A DNA stretch of 28,531 bases, taken from an uncultured Bacilli bacterium (lineage in GTDB: Bacteria; Bacillota_I; Bacilli_A; RF39; UBA660). The position numbers were made by a program, and so were the translations under genes. The stretch covers positions 1-28,531 of the forward strand of contig CAKOQV010000009.1 of assembly GCA_934101345.1 (NCBI GenBank), written 5' to 3'. A model generated the notes under the pieces. The model worked only from the letters and a program-made list of their open reading frames with translations. It was not told the DNA's origin and did not search any database. Below, piece after piece: positions 22,053-28,531 of this stretch (position 1 is its first letter; every line of letters begins with the position of its first letter).

Positions 22053-23520
22053 ATTTGTTTATATTGTTTTTTATAAAGTTTGTTACATCCGATACTGCAG
22101 CATGATTGGTAAACTCCCTTAGCATTTGTGAACTAAAGCTTTGACTTCCAATGTTTGTATTATTGGCACCATCCATTGTTGAATTAGTTAAACCATTTCT
22201 TCGAGTTACTAATTTATCTACACTTTTCAAATTACTCATATTTCTTTTTGTCTCTAATTCATGTTTATGTCTAGCATCTTTATTTCTATATTTATTATAT
22301 ATTATTAAGAAATATATAATTCCACCAAGTAATAAAAACCATTTATAATCAGAATCTATAAATACAACTCCAAGTACACCAAGAAGTTCTATTAATAATG
22401 ATATTATTAATAATTTTGGCATGTGAATGGGTACACTACCCATTGTCTTTTTTGTTCTAGCATTAACTGCCACATAATGTAATAGTTTTTTATCATTTTT
22501 CTTTACTTCTTGATAACTATATAGCCAAACTGGTAAATACGCTGCTTGCCATTGTTGTCCTTTTATTGTCAACTGTTCGCTAGACCATGCTACTCCTCTA
22601 TCATATTTTTTTAAAGTTTCATTTGCAGCAAATCTAGCAATATCTTTAGCTTCAGTATTCACTAGTGGCTTTAAATCATTGATATTGGTATCTCTTTTTT
22701 CTGAAGAATATCCTTTCAAGTAATTAGCATTCCATTTAGCGGAATTTTCTATGTCAAATGGCATAATAGCATTGATTACATTGGTAGTCTTATCTTTGGC
22801 ATTTTTATTTAATTTATCTAAGCTTGATTCAACAGTCAAACCTTCAATTGTTATATCAAAATCCCTTTCTACATCATATAAATCTGCATCATAATATGTT
22901 TGTCTGTCTTTCCCTTCGCCTCTTGAATATGTTCTTACTAAATGTTCTCCTTGCCCTTTTAAATTGGAATGAGCATTGACATCAATTATCATATATGGAA
23001 AGTATACACCCATTATGTTATCAGTAGTAAATTCTGATCTAAATTTTGGATGAGCAAAAAACTTTCTTTTTCCAACAAATCTTTCTATTTCTGATTTTGC
23101 TTCTTCCTTCTTTACAGTAAAAGGTAGAACAACATCAGGGATACTTCCGTTTGGTATTTGTTCATTTATTGATAAAGTATTTCTACACCAGTGACATCTT
23201 GCTTGAGGAGCATTAGTAGTATCAATAACCACTTCTGCTCCACAGCTACTGCATTTAAATGTTAAAACATCATTAGTACTAGCTATGATGTCTTGTGCAC
23301 CGGAGCCCAAAACTTCACCTTGTAATTTACTTATGTTTGTTTCTATACCAGTTACTTTTTCTGGTTCAAACTCATGTCTACAAAAATTACATCTTAAATG
23401 TCCATTATTAACATTTACTGAAATATCTGTAGAACCACATTTTGGACATTTATCTTGTCCATTTTTTGCACCAACATCAGTCTTTACAATTTTTTTTGTT
23501 TCTTTAGTAGAATTTTCCAT
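22051..23520 (-). CDS. TFIIB-type zinc-ribbon membrane protein (YdjG-like)
   Basis: 489 aa. Two zinc ribbons sit at the N-terminus: Cys25/28 with Cys44/47 (CPKCG...CNFC) and Cys90/93 with Cys109/112 (CSSCG...CHWC). A long soluble domain follows, with the conserved segments FFAHPKFRSEF, VYFPYMIIDVNAH and WQAAYLPVWLYSYQ. Two transmembrane segments come next (about 370-388 and 391-408), then a charged C-terminal tail. The layout matches proteins annotated as TFIIB-type zinc ribbon-containing, such as B. subtilis YdjG, encoded near the SPFH-like YdjI and the PspA-like YdjF in a membrane-stress operon. It starts 3 nt after the SPFH gene's stop. Role in membrane stress is inferred from that synteny. 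Confidence 0.85.
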   Translation of the reverse strand: MENSTKETKKIVKTDVGAKNGQDKCPKCGSTDISVNVNNGHLRCNFCRHEFEPEKVTGIETNISKLQGEVLGSGAQDIIASTNDVLTFKCSSCGAEVVIDTTNAPQARCHWCRNTLSINEQIPNGSIPDVVLPFTVKKEEAKSEIERFVGKRKFFAHPKFRSEFTTDNIMGVYFPYMIIDVNAHSNLKGQGEHLVRTYSRGEGKDRQTYYDADLYDVERDFDITIEGLTVESSLDKLNKNAKDKTTNVINAIMPFDIENSAKWNANYLKGYSSEKRDTNINDLKPLVNTEAKDIARFAANETLKKYDRGVAWSSEQLTIKGQQWQAAYLPVWLYSYQEVKKNDKKLLHYVAVNARTKKTMGSVPIHMPKLLIISLLIELLGVLGVVFIDSDYKWFLLLGGIIYFLIIYNKYRNKDARHKHELETKRNMSNLKSVDKLVTRRNGLTNSTMDGANNTNIGSQSFSSQMLREFTNHAAVSDVTNFIKNNINK

Positions 23521-23523
23521 AAT

Positions 23524-24714
23524 CTATAATCCTAATAATTGAGCTTTAATTTTATCATAATCTTCTTGTGAAATAGCTCCTGCATCAAGAAGTTTTTTCA
23601 TTTCTAATAATTTAGTAGTTGGATCTTGTGCCGGCTGACTTTGAGAAACTTGCCCAAATCCTGGCTGATAACTTGGTTGTGTTTGTGGTTGTTGCATAGC
23701 ACCCATCATACCTCCAGCAGCCTGCATTCCCATTCCCATGAATGCCATTCCAGAACCGCCACCATTTTCTCCTGCTGCTTGCATTCCACGAGCGGCCGCT
23801 TGTTGCATAAATGAATTACCACGAGCTCCTGATAAAGCATCTGCTTTCTTAACATCTTTCATTAATTCTTTAGTATCTTCATCATATTCGATTGAAAGAA
23901 TTGCGGTTTTAACTATTTCTAATCCACGTGATGATTTCCATTGATATGCATCTTCAACTGCTTGTGCCATTGCTTGTGCAAAACCAAGCTGATCACCTTG
24001 TATTTTTGAAATACGATTTCCTTTACTTGGATCATTTGTATAATTTGAAAATGCTGCTGATAAAGTTCCTACTACTTCATTGAATAATTGAGTACCTGCG
24101 GCATTATCCATATCAGCAAAATCAAATATTGGTGCTCCTGGTTGTAAATATTCTGTTGGAACAAAGTTTTTAATGAATAGTAATGGGTCTACTATCTTTA
24201 AAGTATATGTACCTCTTGTTACTGCTCCCACTTGCGTTCCAAAGTAAGCATCATCCCAATATATTTCTGATTGTGTACCAAATTTATTGTTTGGTATTTC
24301 TTTTAAATTAACATAAAATGCTAATTGTTGTGATGCTGGTTGTCCACCAAATTTAACTTTCTCCCAGGTTTGTTTTATTAATTCTCCAAATACTCCATCT
24401 CCAGCAAATACTGATTTAGAATTAGGATCATCGGAAGTATAAGTAAATCCTCCTGGTTCTGCAATAATTCCTGTTATAGCACCATCTTGAATTGTAACTA
24501 GTGCAGTTCCTTCAGGAACGACGATTTTACTACCATTAGTAATTATATTTTCGCTTCCTTTTGTATTTTCACCACGACCAGCATTTTGTCCTTTAGGCAT
24601 AGCCTCAAATAATGCTGCTGTTGCTGGAACATTAGGTCTTGGTATGTAATAATCTTGCCATTGATCAGCAAATGTACCACCTAAAGCTCCTTTAAATGCT
24701 TGAATAAATCCCAT
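23524..24714 (-). CDS. SPFH-domain protein with C-terminal SHOCT motif (YdjI-like)
   Basis: 396 aa of the group annotated as SPFH or virion-core protein, like B. subtilis YdjI. It starts MGFIQAFKGALGG and lacks a transmembrane helix. An SPFH-like domain spans about 30-290 (GSKIVVPEGTALVTIQDGAI...AEPGGFTY, then VTRGTYTLKIVDPLLFIKNF). A Gly/Met/Gln-rich low-complexity linker (about 300-360) follows. The C-terminal SHOCT motif is TTKLLEMKKLLDAGAISQED, continuing YDKIKAQLLG; such motifs are thought to mediate oligomerisation or membrane targeting. It leads the three-gene cassette, and GTTGGT-like glycine richness and codon use differ from the Asn/Lys-rich neighbours. AGGTAGG precedes the ATG. Confidence 0.88.
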   Translation of the reverse strand: MGFIQAFKGALGGTFADQWQDYYIPRPNVPATAALFEAMPKGQNAGRGENTKGSENIITNGSKIVVPEGTALVTIQDGAITGIIAEPGGFTYTSDDPNSKSVFAGDGVFGELIKQTWEKVKFGGQPASQQLAFYVNLKEIPNNKFGTQSEIYWDDAYFGTQVGAVTRGTYTLKIVDPLLFIKNFVPTEYLQPGAPIFDFADMDNAAGTQLFNEVVGTLSAAFSNYTNDPSKGNRISKIQGDQLGFAQAMAQAVEDAYQWKSSRGLEIVKTAILSIEYDEDTKELMKDVKKADALSGARGNSFMQQAAARGMQAAGENGGGSGMAFMGMGMQAAGGMMGAMQQPQTQPSYQPGFGQVSQSQPAQDPTTKLLEMKKLLDAGAISQEDYDKIKAQLLGL

Positions 24715-24803
24715 ATTTTTTTACCTACCTTTCATATATTGTTGAGATTTGAATAATAGAGAAATTATGTGTATTATTAACACAGCCACCATTATTCATA
24801 TTC

Positions 24804-24832
24804 ATTGTAACATAAAATTACTAAAATGTCTT
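24804..24832 (-). promoter_or_regulatory. probable promoter of the SPFH/zinc-ribbon cassette
   Basis: Minus-strand AAGACA (24827-24832), 17 nt, TACAAT (24804-24809). It leaves a leader of about 83 nt to the ATG at 24714. Confidence 0.5.
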
Positions 24833-24870
24833 TATCTTTTTTAAATTAAACATTTTTATATACAATTTAT

Positions 24871-24959
24871 GGCTTATATATAATAGATATGGTTGATATA
24901 TTAGATTAAGACTTAGAATAAGGCTTAAGTTAACACTTTGAGACCATAGACTCAAAGTG
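24871..24959 (+). repeat. structured intergenic repeat, copy B
   Basis: The head is GGCTTATATATAATAGATAT, then ATAT-ggttg-ATAT. Hairpin P2: TTAGATTAAG (24901-24910) pairs with CTTAAGTTAA (24924-24933), with A24911 opposite G24923 and inner CTTA-GAA-TAAG. Hairpin P3: CACTTTGAG (24934-24942) pairs perfectly with CTCAAAGTG (24951-24959), with A-A opposed inside. It lies between the cdd terminator and the promoter of the SPFH cassette. Orientation is opposite to the flanking genes. The stems differ in sequence from copies A and C but keep the same layout. Confidence 0.78.
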
Positions 24960-24965
24960 AGCATA

Positions 24966-24987
24966 ATAAAAAGAACCTTAGTTCTTT
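24966..24987 (-). terminator. terminator after cdd
   Basis: Minus-strand stem AAAGAAC / GTTCTTT (7 bp, 4-nt loop) followed by five T. It overlaps the cdd stop codon. Confidence 0.75.
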
Positions 24988-25367
24988 AAGTCTTCACTTC
25001 CAAATGGATAAGGACATAGTTCTTTTACTGTATATACTTCTTTATCACCATCATTACTATATAATGTTACTTCTGAATCAGTACTAAAGAATTCACTAAT
25101 TACTTGTCTACATATAAAGCAGCAACTAGAAATTTTCTCACTATCGCACATAACATATAGTCTACTGAAATCTCCTTTAGTATAACCACTGGCAATTGCA
25201 GTATCTATAGCTACTCTCTCAGCACATATTGTAGCTCCATAAGAAGCGTTCTCAATGTTTACTCCGCCAAATGATTTACCATCTTTCATTAAACATATCG
25301 CAGCCACTCTAAAGCCAGAATATGGACTATAACTATTTTTTAATAATCTCTTTAAACTTTCTTCCAT
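24978..25367 (-). CDS. cdd: cytidine deaminase
   Basis: Hydrolytic deamination of cytidine and deoxycytidine to uridine and deoxyuridine for pyrimidine salvage. 129 aa, the usual length of the homotetrameric type. The active site is intact: NIENASYGATICAERVAI carries the proton-shuttling Glu and the first zinc Cys, and SCCFICRQVISEFF the other two zinc Cys (CFIC). The usual PCGxCRQ is replaced by SCCFICRQ here, but the metal ligands are kept. Its ATG overlaps the dgkA stop by one base (TAATG), coupling translation in the vanZ-like/ybeY/dgkA/cdd operon. It is followed by a terminator and repeat copy B. Confidence 0.95.
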   Translation of the reverse strand: MEESLKRLLKNSYSPYSGFRVAAICLMKDGKSFGGVNIENASYGATICAERVAIDTAIASGYTKGDFSRLYVMCDSEKISSCCFICRQVISEFFSTDSEVTLYSNDGDKEVYTVKELCPYPFGSEDLKN

Positions 25368-25753
25368 TATAACCCTCCTAGTAAAGTAATTATTTTAGGT
25401 ATAAATATTATTATTCCTATTATTAATGAAAAAATACTTGTTACTAATACACTACCTGCGGATACATCTTTAGCTATTCTAGCTAGTTCATGATATTCTT
25501 TAGTAACTAAGTCTACTGTTCTTTCTATCGCGGTATTTATTATTTCAGCAGTAAGTACTAAACATATCATAGTTAATATAATGATAAATTCTATTTTATC
25601 TATTTTTAGTATGTACGATAATATTAAAGCTATAATACCAAGAGCTATTTCTCTTTTGAAGTTTTTTTCATTCTTTGTCACATAACTTATACCATCTAAA
25701 CAATTTTTAACACTACCTTTAAAAGTTCTTTTATCTTTTGATTTCAAACTCAT
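25367..25753 (-). CDS. dgkA: diacylglycerol/undecaprenol kinase
   Basis: A small integral-membrane kinase; Gram-positive members phosphorylate undecaprenol to regenerate the wall-building lipid carrier. 128 aa with three hydrophobic spans (about 35-50, 52-72 and 105-127). The family signature AEIINTAIERTVDLVTKEYH continues LARIAKDVSAGSVLV and carries the conserved Glu and Lys/Asp residues. It overlaps ybeY by 23 nt and cdd by 1 nt, so the three genes are tightly coupled, the usual ybeY-dgkA-cdd order of Bacilli. Confidence 0.95.
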   Translation of the reverse strand: MSLKSKDKRTFKGSVKNCLDGISYVTKNEKNFKREIALGIIALILSYILKIDKIEFIIILTMICLVLTAEIINTAIERTVDLVTKEYHELARIAKDVSAGSVLVTSIFSLIIGIIIFIPKIITLLGGL

Positions 25754-26171
25754 TTAGTAGTTCCTCCTGCTTACCAAACATAACTTTTTCTTCCTCTAGA
25801 GTCATATGATCATATCCAAGTAAATGAAGTAATCCATGGGTAGCTAAGAAACACACTTCTCTTTCTCTAGAATGGTTGTATTCTACAGCCTGATCATAAG
25901 CAACATCTATGGCTATATAGATATCTCCTAATAGTCTAAAAGAGTCATATACTATATCAGGATTATCTTCAAGAGCAAATGATATAACATCAGTTACTCT
26001 ATCTGTATGACGATATTCTCTATTTATATTATGTATTTCTTCGTTACTTACAAAAATTATATTAAAAATAGCCTCTTTTAATTCTAATTTTTCTATGACA
26101 AAATTCATATATTTTTCTAGTTTATCTAATTCTTTAATTTCTTTATTGGTATTGTTTATTATTTCAAACAT
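25731..26171 (-). CDS. ybeY: endoribonuclease YbeY
   Basis: A metal-dependent endoribonuclease of 16S rRNA 3' maturation and ribosome quality control. 146 aa. The zinc motif HGLLHLLGYDH has the three His ligands, and the conserved NREYRHTDRVTDVISFAL lies before it. The ATG overlaps the stop of the VanZ-like gene (TAATG). It sits upstream of dgkA, as in Bacillus. Confidence 0.96.
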   Translation of the reverse strand: MFEIINNTNKEIKELDKLEKYMNFVIEKLELKEAIFNIIFVSNEEIHNINREYRHTDRVTDVISFALEDNPDIVYDSFRLLGDIYIAIDVAYDQAVEYNHSREREVCFLATHGLLHLLGYDHMTLEEEKVMFGKQEELLNEFEIKR

Positions 26172-26794
26172 TATATTACTCCCCCTATCATACCAAATAT
26201 ATTTATATTAAATGAATATATAATAACTAATACTAAAATTATTATTATTAAAATATCTAGTACAGTATCATTTCTAAATAGTTTTACTTTACTTCTAATG
26301 GCATCTAGTCCTATATATATTAAGAAACCTACTATTCCACCTATTAGATTTAGAATGATATCATCTATATCGAATACTCTACCAATATAATATTGTACTG
26401 TCTCAATGGTAAGTGATGTTATTAAAGTTAGAATGGTTGCTACACTAAACTTTCTATTTTTTAATAGATATGAAGATAGAAAACCAAATGGTATAAAGAG
26501 CATTATGTTACCTATAACATTCCTTATAAACTTTGGTGAGCCAAAACTATATCTAAATATTTCTTTGAATGGTACAAAGTTTGATGTTCCATAGTTTACA
26601 TCTTGAAATGTTACGACATGGAATAGACATAATAAGTAGATTATTGATATTAGATATATTAATTCCCTATGTAATAAAAACTTCTTATGTTTAGTTATTA
26701 AGTATGTTATTCTTAAACTACATATTATTACTAATATTATTATTAGCATTGGCCAAACATCTGGGAGTACTTCCATAACTGCTTTCTTTATCAC
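26171..26794 (-). CDS. VanZ-family membrane protein
   Basis: A 207-aa membrane protein with about five hydrophobic segments. The VanZ-like core is visible: FHVVTFQDVNYGTSNFVPFKEI, then RNVIGNIMLFIPFGFLSSYL, then ETVQYYIGRVFDIDDIILN, followed by the final GGIVGFLIYIG helix. VanZ gives teicoplanin resistance in enterococci, but most chromosomal relatives have no known drug link, so no resistance is inferred. I favour the GTG at 26794, because AAGGAG directly abuts the ATG at 26803 and sits 9 nt before the GTG. It heads the ybeY-dgkA-cdd operon. Confidence 0.88.
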   Translation of the reverse strand: MIKKAVMEVLPDVWPMLIIILVIICSLRITYLITKHKKFLLHRELIYLISIIYLLCLFHVVTFQDVNYGTSNFVPFKEIFRYSFGSPKFIRNVIGNIMLFIPFGFLSSYLLKNRKFSVATILTLITSLTIETVQYYIGRVFDIDDIILNLIGGIVGFLIYIGLDAIRSKVKLFRNDTVLDILIIIILVLVIIYSFNINIFGMIGGVI

Positions 26795-26823
26795 TAAAAC
26801 CATCTCCTTTTTACTACATATTA

Positions 26824-26852
26824 ATTATATCTTTTTTTTGTTATTTTATCAA
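26824..26852 (-). promoter_or_regulatory. promoter of the vanZ-like/ybeY/dgkA/cdd operon
   Basis: Minus-strand TTGATA (26847-26852), 17 nt, TATAAT (26824-26829). Confidence 0.85.
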
Positions 26853-26864
26853 TATATTTAAAAG

Positions 26865-26886
26865 AAAAAATACCATTATTGGTATT
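26865..26886 (-). terminator. terminator after the divIVA-like gene
   Basis: Minus-strand stem AATACCA / TGGTATT (4-nt loop) followed by T-rich sequence. It overlaps the stop codon region. Confidence 0.8.
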
Positions 26887-27319
26887 AATTATCTAAATCA
26901 TATTTATCTAAATCTTCCGCTATTTCAAGTTGAGATTTTATAATGTTTTTAACTCTGTTTTTGTATACTGTAATGTTTTTCTTTAGAAGCATAGCCTCAT
27001 GTTCTGTCTTTTCAGCATTTAAAAGAGCTTCATGTACTATAGAATTAGCATTATTACGAGCCTCTTCAACTATCATATTTGCTTCTTCACGAGCAAGAGT
27101 TTTTATTCGATCTGAAGTCTGCTGGGCCGCAAGGATGGCCTCAGATAATTTTACTTCTTCTATTTTCTTCTCTTTTAGTTTTTCCTCTAATGAAGAGATC
27201 TTTACTTGTAAAAGAGAATTATCATTATTTAACTTTTCTAGTCTTTTAATGACTACATCTATAAATCTATTTACTTCTTCAACATTATAGCCATTTTGTA
27301 CTATAGTAAATCTCTTCAT
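26885..27319 (-). CDS. divIVA: DivIVA-domain protein
   Basis: A coiled-coil scaffold of the DivIVA/GpsB group, which recruits partners at curved membranes, poles and septa. 144 aa. The N-terminus FTIVQNGYNVEEVNRFIDVV matches the DivIVA lipid-binding domain, and a long coiled coil follows (LQVKISSLEEKLKEKKIEE..., then an Ala/Glu-rich helix with EARNNANSIVHEALLNAEKT). It lies 16 nt after sepF in the same direction, the sepF-to-divIVA arrangement of the Gram-positive division cluster. The other genes usual between them (such as ylmG and ylmH) are absent here. It is shorter than Bacillus DivIVA, and the symbol is given at family level. Confidence 0.9.
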   Translation of the reverse strand: MKRFTIVQNGYNVEEVNRFIDVVIKRLEKLNNDNSLLQVKISSLEEKLKEKKIEEVKLSEAILAAQQTSDRIKTLAREEANMIVEEARNNANSIVHEALLNAEKTEHEAMLLKKNITVYKNRVKNIIKSQLEIAEDLDKYDLDN

Positions 27320-27335
27320 AAGTCACCTACTTATC

Positions 27336-27725
27336 TTACCATTCTAAATCTATATCTGTTTTCTTTTTATTTTTATCGTCTTCTTCGCTGATTGTACCTT
27401 CAACATTTACATTTTTAGGGGTACATAAAAATATTCCCATACCTATTTTTTGAAGATCTCCTCCAAGAGCATATACTGTACCACTTAAAAAGTCTACGAT
27501 TCTTTTTGCTTGATCTGGAGTTACTCTTTTCATGTTAACTACTACAGTATTTCTTTTCTTTAAATGGTCTGCGATTTGTTGACTTTCAGAATAAGCTCTA
27601 GGTTCAAGTAATATCATTTTTCCATTTCCTGAAGTTACTGCTTTTTCATTATCATAGTATTCGTCTTCATTATTTTCATCCATAACTTCTTCAGTCACAA
27701 ATTTTTTTAATTTACTTAATGCCAT
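27336..27725 (-). CDS. sepF: cell division protein SepF
   Basis: Bundles FtsZ filaments and tethers them to the membrane. 129 aa. The N-terminal segment (ALSKLKKFVTEEV) can form the amphipathic membrane helix, an acidic linker follows, and the conserved SepF/DUF552 core runs from MILLEPRAYSESQQIADHLK to VDFLSGTVYALGGDLQKIG, then IFLCTPKNVNVEG. AGGAGAG precedes the ATG. Promoter at 27750-27778, and it shares the transcript with the divIVA-like gene. Confidence 0.95.
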   Translation of the reverse strand: MALSKLKKFVTEEVMDENNEDEYYDNEKAVTSGNGKMILLEPRAYSESQQIADHLKKRNTVVVNMKRVTPDQAKRIVDFLSGTVYALGGDLQKIGMGIFLCTPKNVNVEGTISEEDDKNKKKTDIDLEW

Positions 27726-27749
27726 AACAATCTCTCCTATTCTTCTTTA

Positions 27750-27778
27750 ATTTTATCATATATTTTTTTAAATTACAA
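27750..27778 (-). promoter_or_regulatory. promoter of sepF-divIVA
   Basis: Minus-strand TTGTAA (27773-27778), 17 nt, TAAAAT (27750-27755). Confidence 0.7.
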
Positions 27779-27784
27779 TAACTT

Positions 27785-28189
27785 TTAATCACAATTTAAT
27801 GTAAAATCATAAGTGAAATTTTTGGTAGTACAATTATATGTTACTTTTACTGTTTCATTTAGTAATATGGTACTATTATCTTTAGGATTAACTAACTTAT
27901 TATCTGTTAGCTTTAAATCTCCTGAATCTATTAAATCTTGTATTTTTATTTCTTTTAAATCTTGTATTTTTATTTCTTTGGTTGTATCACAGCTAAATCC
28001 TAACTGATACTTATTATTTGTTACATATATTTTAGTGGCATTTTTAATACTATCTTCAAGACTATGACATGATTTTATATTGTTTTTATTAATTAGTGAT
28101 ATAACATTTGGTACTAGTATTAACATTAGTAAAGCTAGTATTGCTATTACCATTATTGTTTCAATTAATGTAAATCCTTTTTTATTCAT
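27785..28189 (-). CDS. type IV pilin-like (prepilin, ComGC/GspG-type) protein
   Basis: A 134-aa protein with a textbook prepilin N-terminus: MNKKGFTLIETIMVIAILAL, where prepilin peptidase cuts after the Gly before FTLIE, then a hydrophobic helix to about residue 33. The C-terminal part is small, with four Cys in the mature domain. It contains KEIKIQDLKEIKIQDL, an exact duplication of eight residues encoded by a perfect 24-nt tandem repeat. AAAGGAA precedes the ATG. The upstream gene (partial, beyond 28353) is also secreted-looking, so this may be part of a pilus or competence locus. No assembly ATPase is in the window, so the system is unidentified. Confidence 0.85.
   Translation of the reverse strand: MNKKGFTLIETIMVIAILALLMLILVPNVISLINKNNIKSCHSLEDSIKNATKIYVTNNKYQLGFSCDTTKEIKIQDLKEIKIQDLIDSGDLKLTDNKLVNPKDNSTILLNETVKVTYNCTTKNFTYDFTLNCD
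27932..27979. repeat. 24-nt perfect tandem repeat inside the pilin-like gene
   Basis: Two exact copies of a 24-nt unit (27932-27955 and 27956-27979, starting taaatcttgta). Being a multiple of three it adds eight residues (KEIKIQDL) in frame and keeps the gene open. Exact identity suggests a recent event. Confidence 0.95.
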
Positions 28190-28221
28190 AATATCATTTC
28201 CTTTATTTTATTAATTATGTT

Positions 28222-28320
28222 CACTATAAGCCTTACTTTGTAAGTCTTATTAGTGTTTAATTAAGCCAAGTTAAACTTGTCTTAATTAAATGTATCCAAG
28301 ATACCTATCATATATAAGCA
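28222..28320 (-). repeat. structured intergenic repeat, copy C
   Basis: Read on the minus strand: head TGCTTATATATGATAG, hairpin P1 GTATC-TTG-GATAC (28292-28304), P2 with TTTAATTAAG / CTTAATTAAA (28281-28290 with 28256-28265), A opposite G at 28280/28266, and inner CAAGTT-T-AACTTG. P3 follows (28222-28255), with CACTA.TAAG pairing CTTA.TAGTG, again A opposite G, and inner CTTAC-AAA-GTAAG. Same layout as copies A and B. It lies between the partial gene at 28353 and the pilin-like gene, in their transcriptional direction, 33 nt before the pilin ATG. Confidence 0.8.
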
Positions 28321-28352
28321 TAAAATATATACTTAATTACTTATTTATTATT

Positions 28353-28531
28353 TTATGATGATATATAAACAGTACAAACAGTATTACTGGTAACATTCTT
28401 TATTGTAAAGTTACCATCAACTTGAGATGTACCATAATATGATTCTGTAATTGATGCTGACTGTCTATTGGTACAACTAACAGAATCAAAAGTATACCAG
28501 GCACCTCCGGTAATTACTGCCGATCCAGTAC
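28353..28531 (-). CDS. 3' end of a secreted-looking or pilin-like protein (partial)
   Basis: An open frame enters from the right edge and ends at TAA (28355-28353), leaving 58 C-terminal residues, beginning TGSAVITGGAWYTF and ending NTVCTVYISS. The sequence is rich in Thr, Ser, Gly and Tyr and poor in Lys, with two Cys (positions 19 and 52 of the fragment) that could form a disulphide. This composition is typical of extracellular or pilin C-terminal domains and unlike the Lys/Asn-rich cytosolic proteins nearby. Its position before a prepilin gene fits. The 5' end lies outside, so the family cannot be named. Confidence 0.6.
   Translation of the reverse strand, partial: TGSAVITGGAWYTFDSVSCTNRQSASITESYYGTSQVDGNFTIKNVTSNTVCTVYISS

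Noticed and set aside
26171..26794. Glycopeptide resistance from the VanZ-like gene
   Set aside because: No other van genes are present, and chromosomal VanZ-family proteins are widespread without a known resistance role.
1..28531. CRISPR array, tRNA, rRNA, insertion sequence or prophage
   Set aside because: I saw no regularly spaced direct repeats, no cloverleaf with anticodon arm, and no transposase, integrase or phage structural gene.

Overview
This window comes from a very AT-rich bacterium of the low-GC Gram-positive group (Bacillota, Bacilli or Clostridia-like). Several genes end in TGA (spmB, the first DUF1292 gene), so the code is the standard bacterial one, not the Mollicutes code. 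A peptidoglycan wall is expected: the window encodes a D,D-carboxypeptidase, a FemAB-type aminoacyltransferase, an NlpC/P60 hydrolase, a glucosaminidase-like protein and an undecaprenol/diacylglycerol kinase. Almost everything lies on the minus strand. The exact lineage cannot be fixed from the sequence; an uncultured, gut-type member is my guess.

Layout on the + axis. 1-160 holds the start of a minus-strand ORF with its own promoter and ribosome binding site, interrupted by a run of ten G that throws it out of frame. 160-7490 carries ligA, a hypothetical gene, an hsp20-htpG heat-shock operon under a consensus promoter with a CIRCE-like operator, two anchored wall-hydrolase-type proteins on separate consensus promoters, and a hypothetical gene. 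7521-9850 is a carboxypeptidase-spmA-spmB cluster, the order known from the spore-cortex operon of Bacillus, preceded by a leader with terminator-like hairpins. 10213-12024 (+) has a self-duplicated hypothetical gene and an RluA-family pseudouridine synthase. 12057-16633 is an operon of phosphoketolase, a long tail-anchored coiled protein and two DUF1292 paralogues. 16744-19011 has a FemAB-like gene (+) and a lone YhcG/DUF1016 nuclease (-).

19081-27725 is a conserved housekeeping run on the minus strand: sepF and a divIVA-like gene (division), then vanZ-like, ybeY, dgkA and cdd, then a three-gene SPFH/zinc-ribbon membrane cassette, then era, the tiny yqzL, recO and a DUF212 gene. The cassette separates cdd from era, which are usually adjacent. 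27785-28531 holds a prepilin-like gene and the 3' end of a secreted-looking protein.

Two observations stand out. First, three intergenic copies of an 86-99 nt element (9931-10016, 24871-24959, 28222-28320) share a conserved head followed by hairpins whose stems differ in sequence but keep their pairing and, in most cases, a purine-purine mismatch at the same position. This looks like an undescribed structured RNA or DNA repeat family. Second, the G10 tract at 41-50 sits 14 codons into an ORF that is open to the window edge only at tract lengths of 9 or 12, which is the arrangement of a phase-variable gene.
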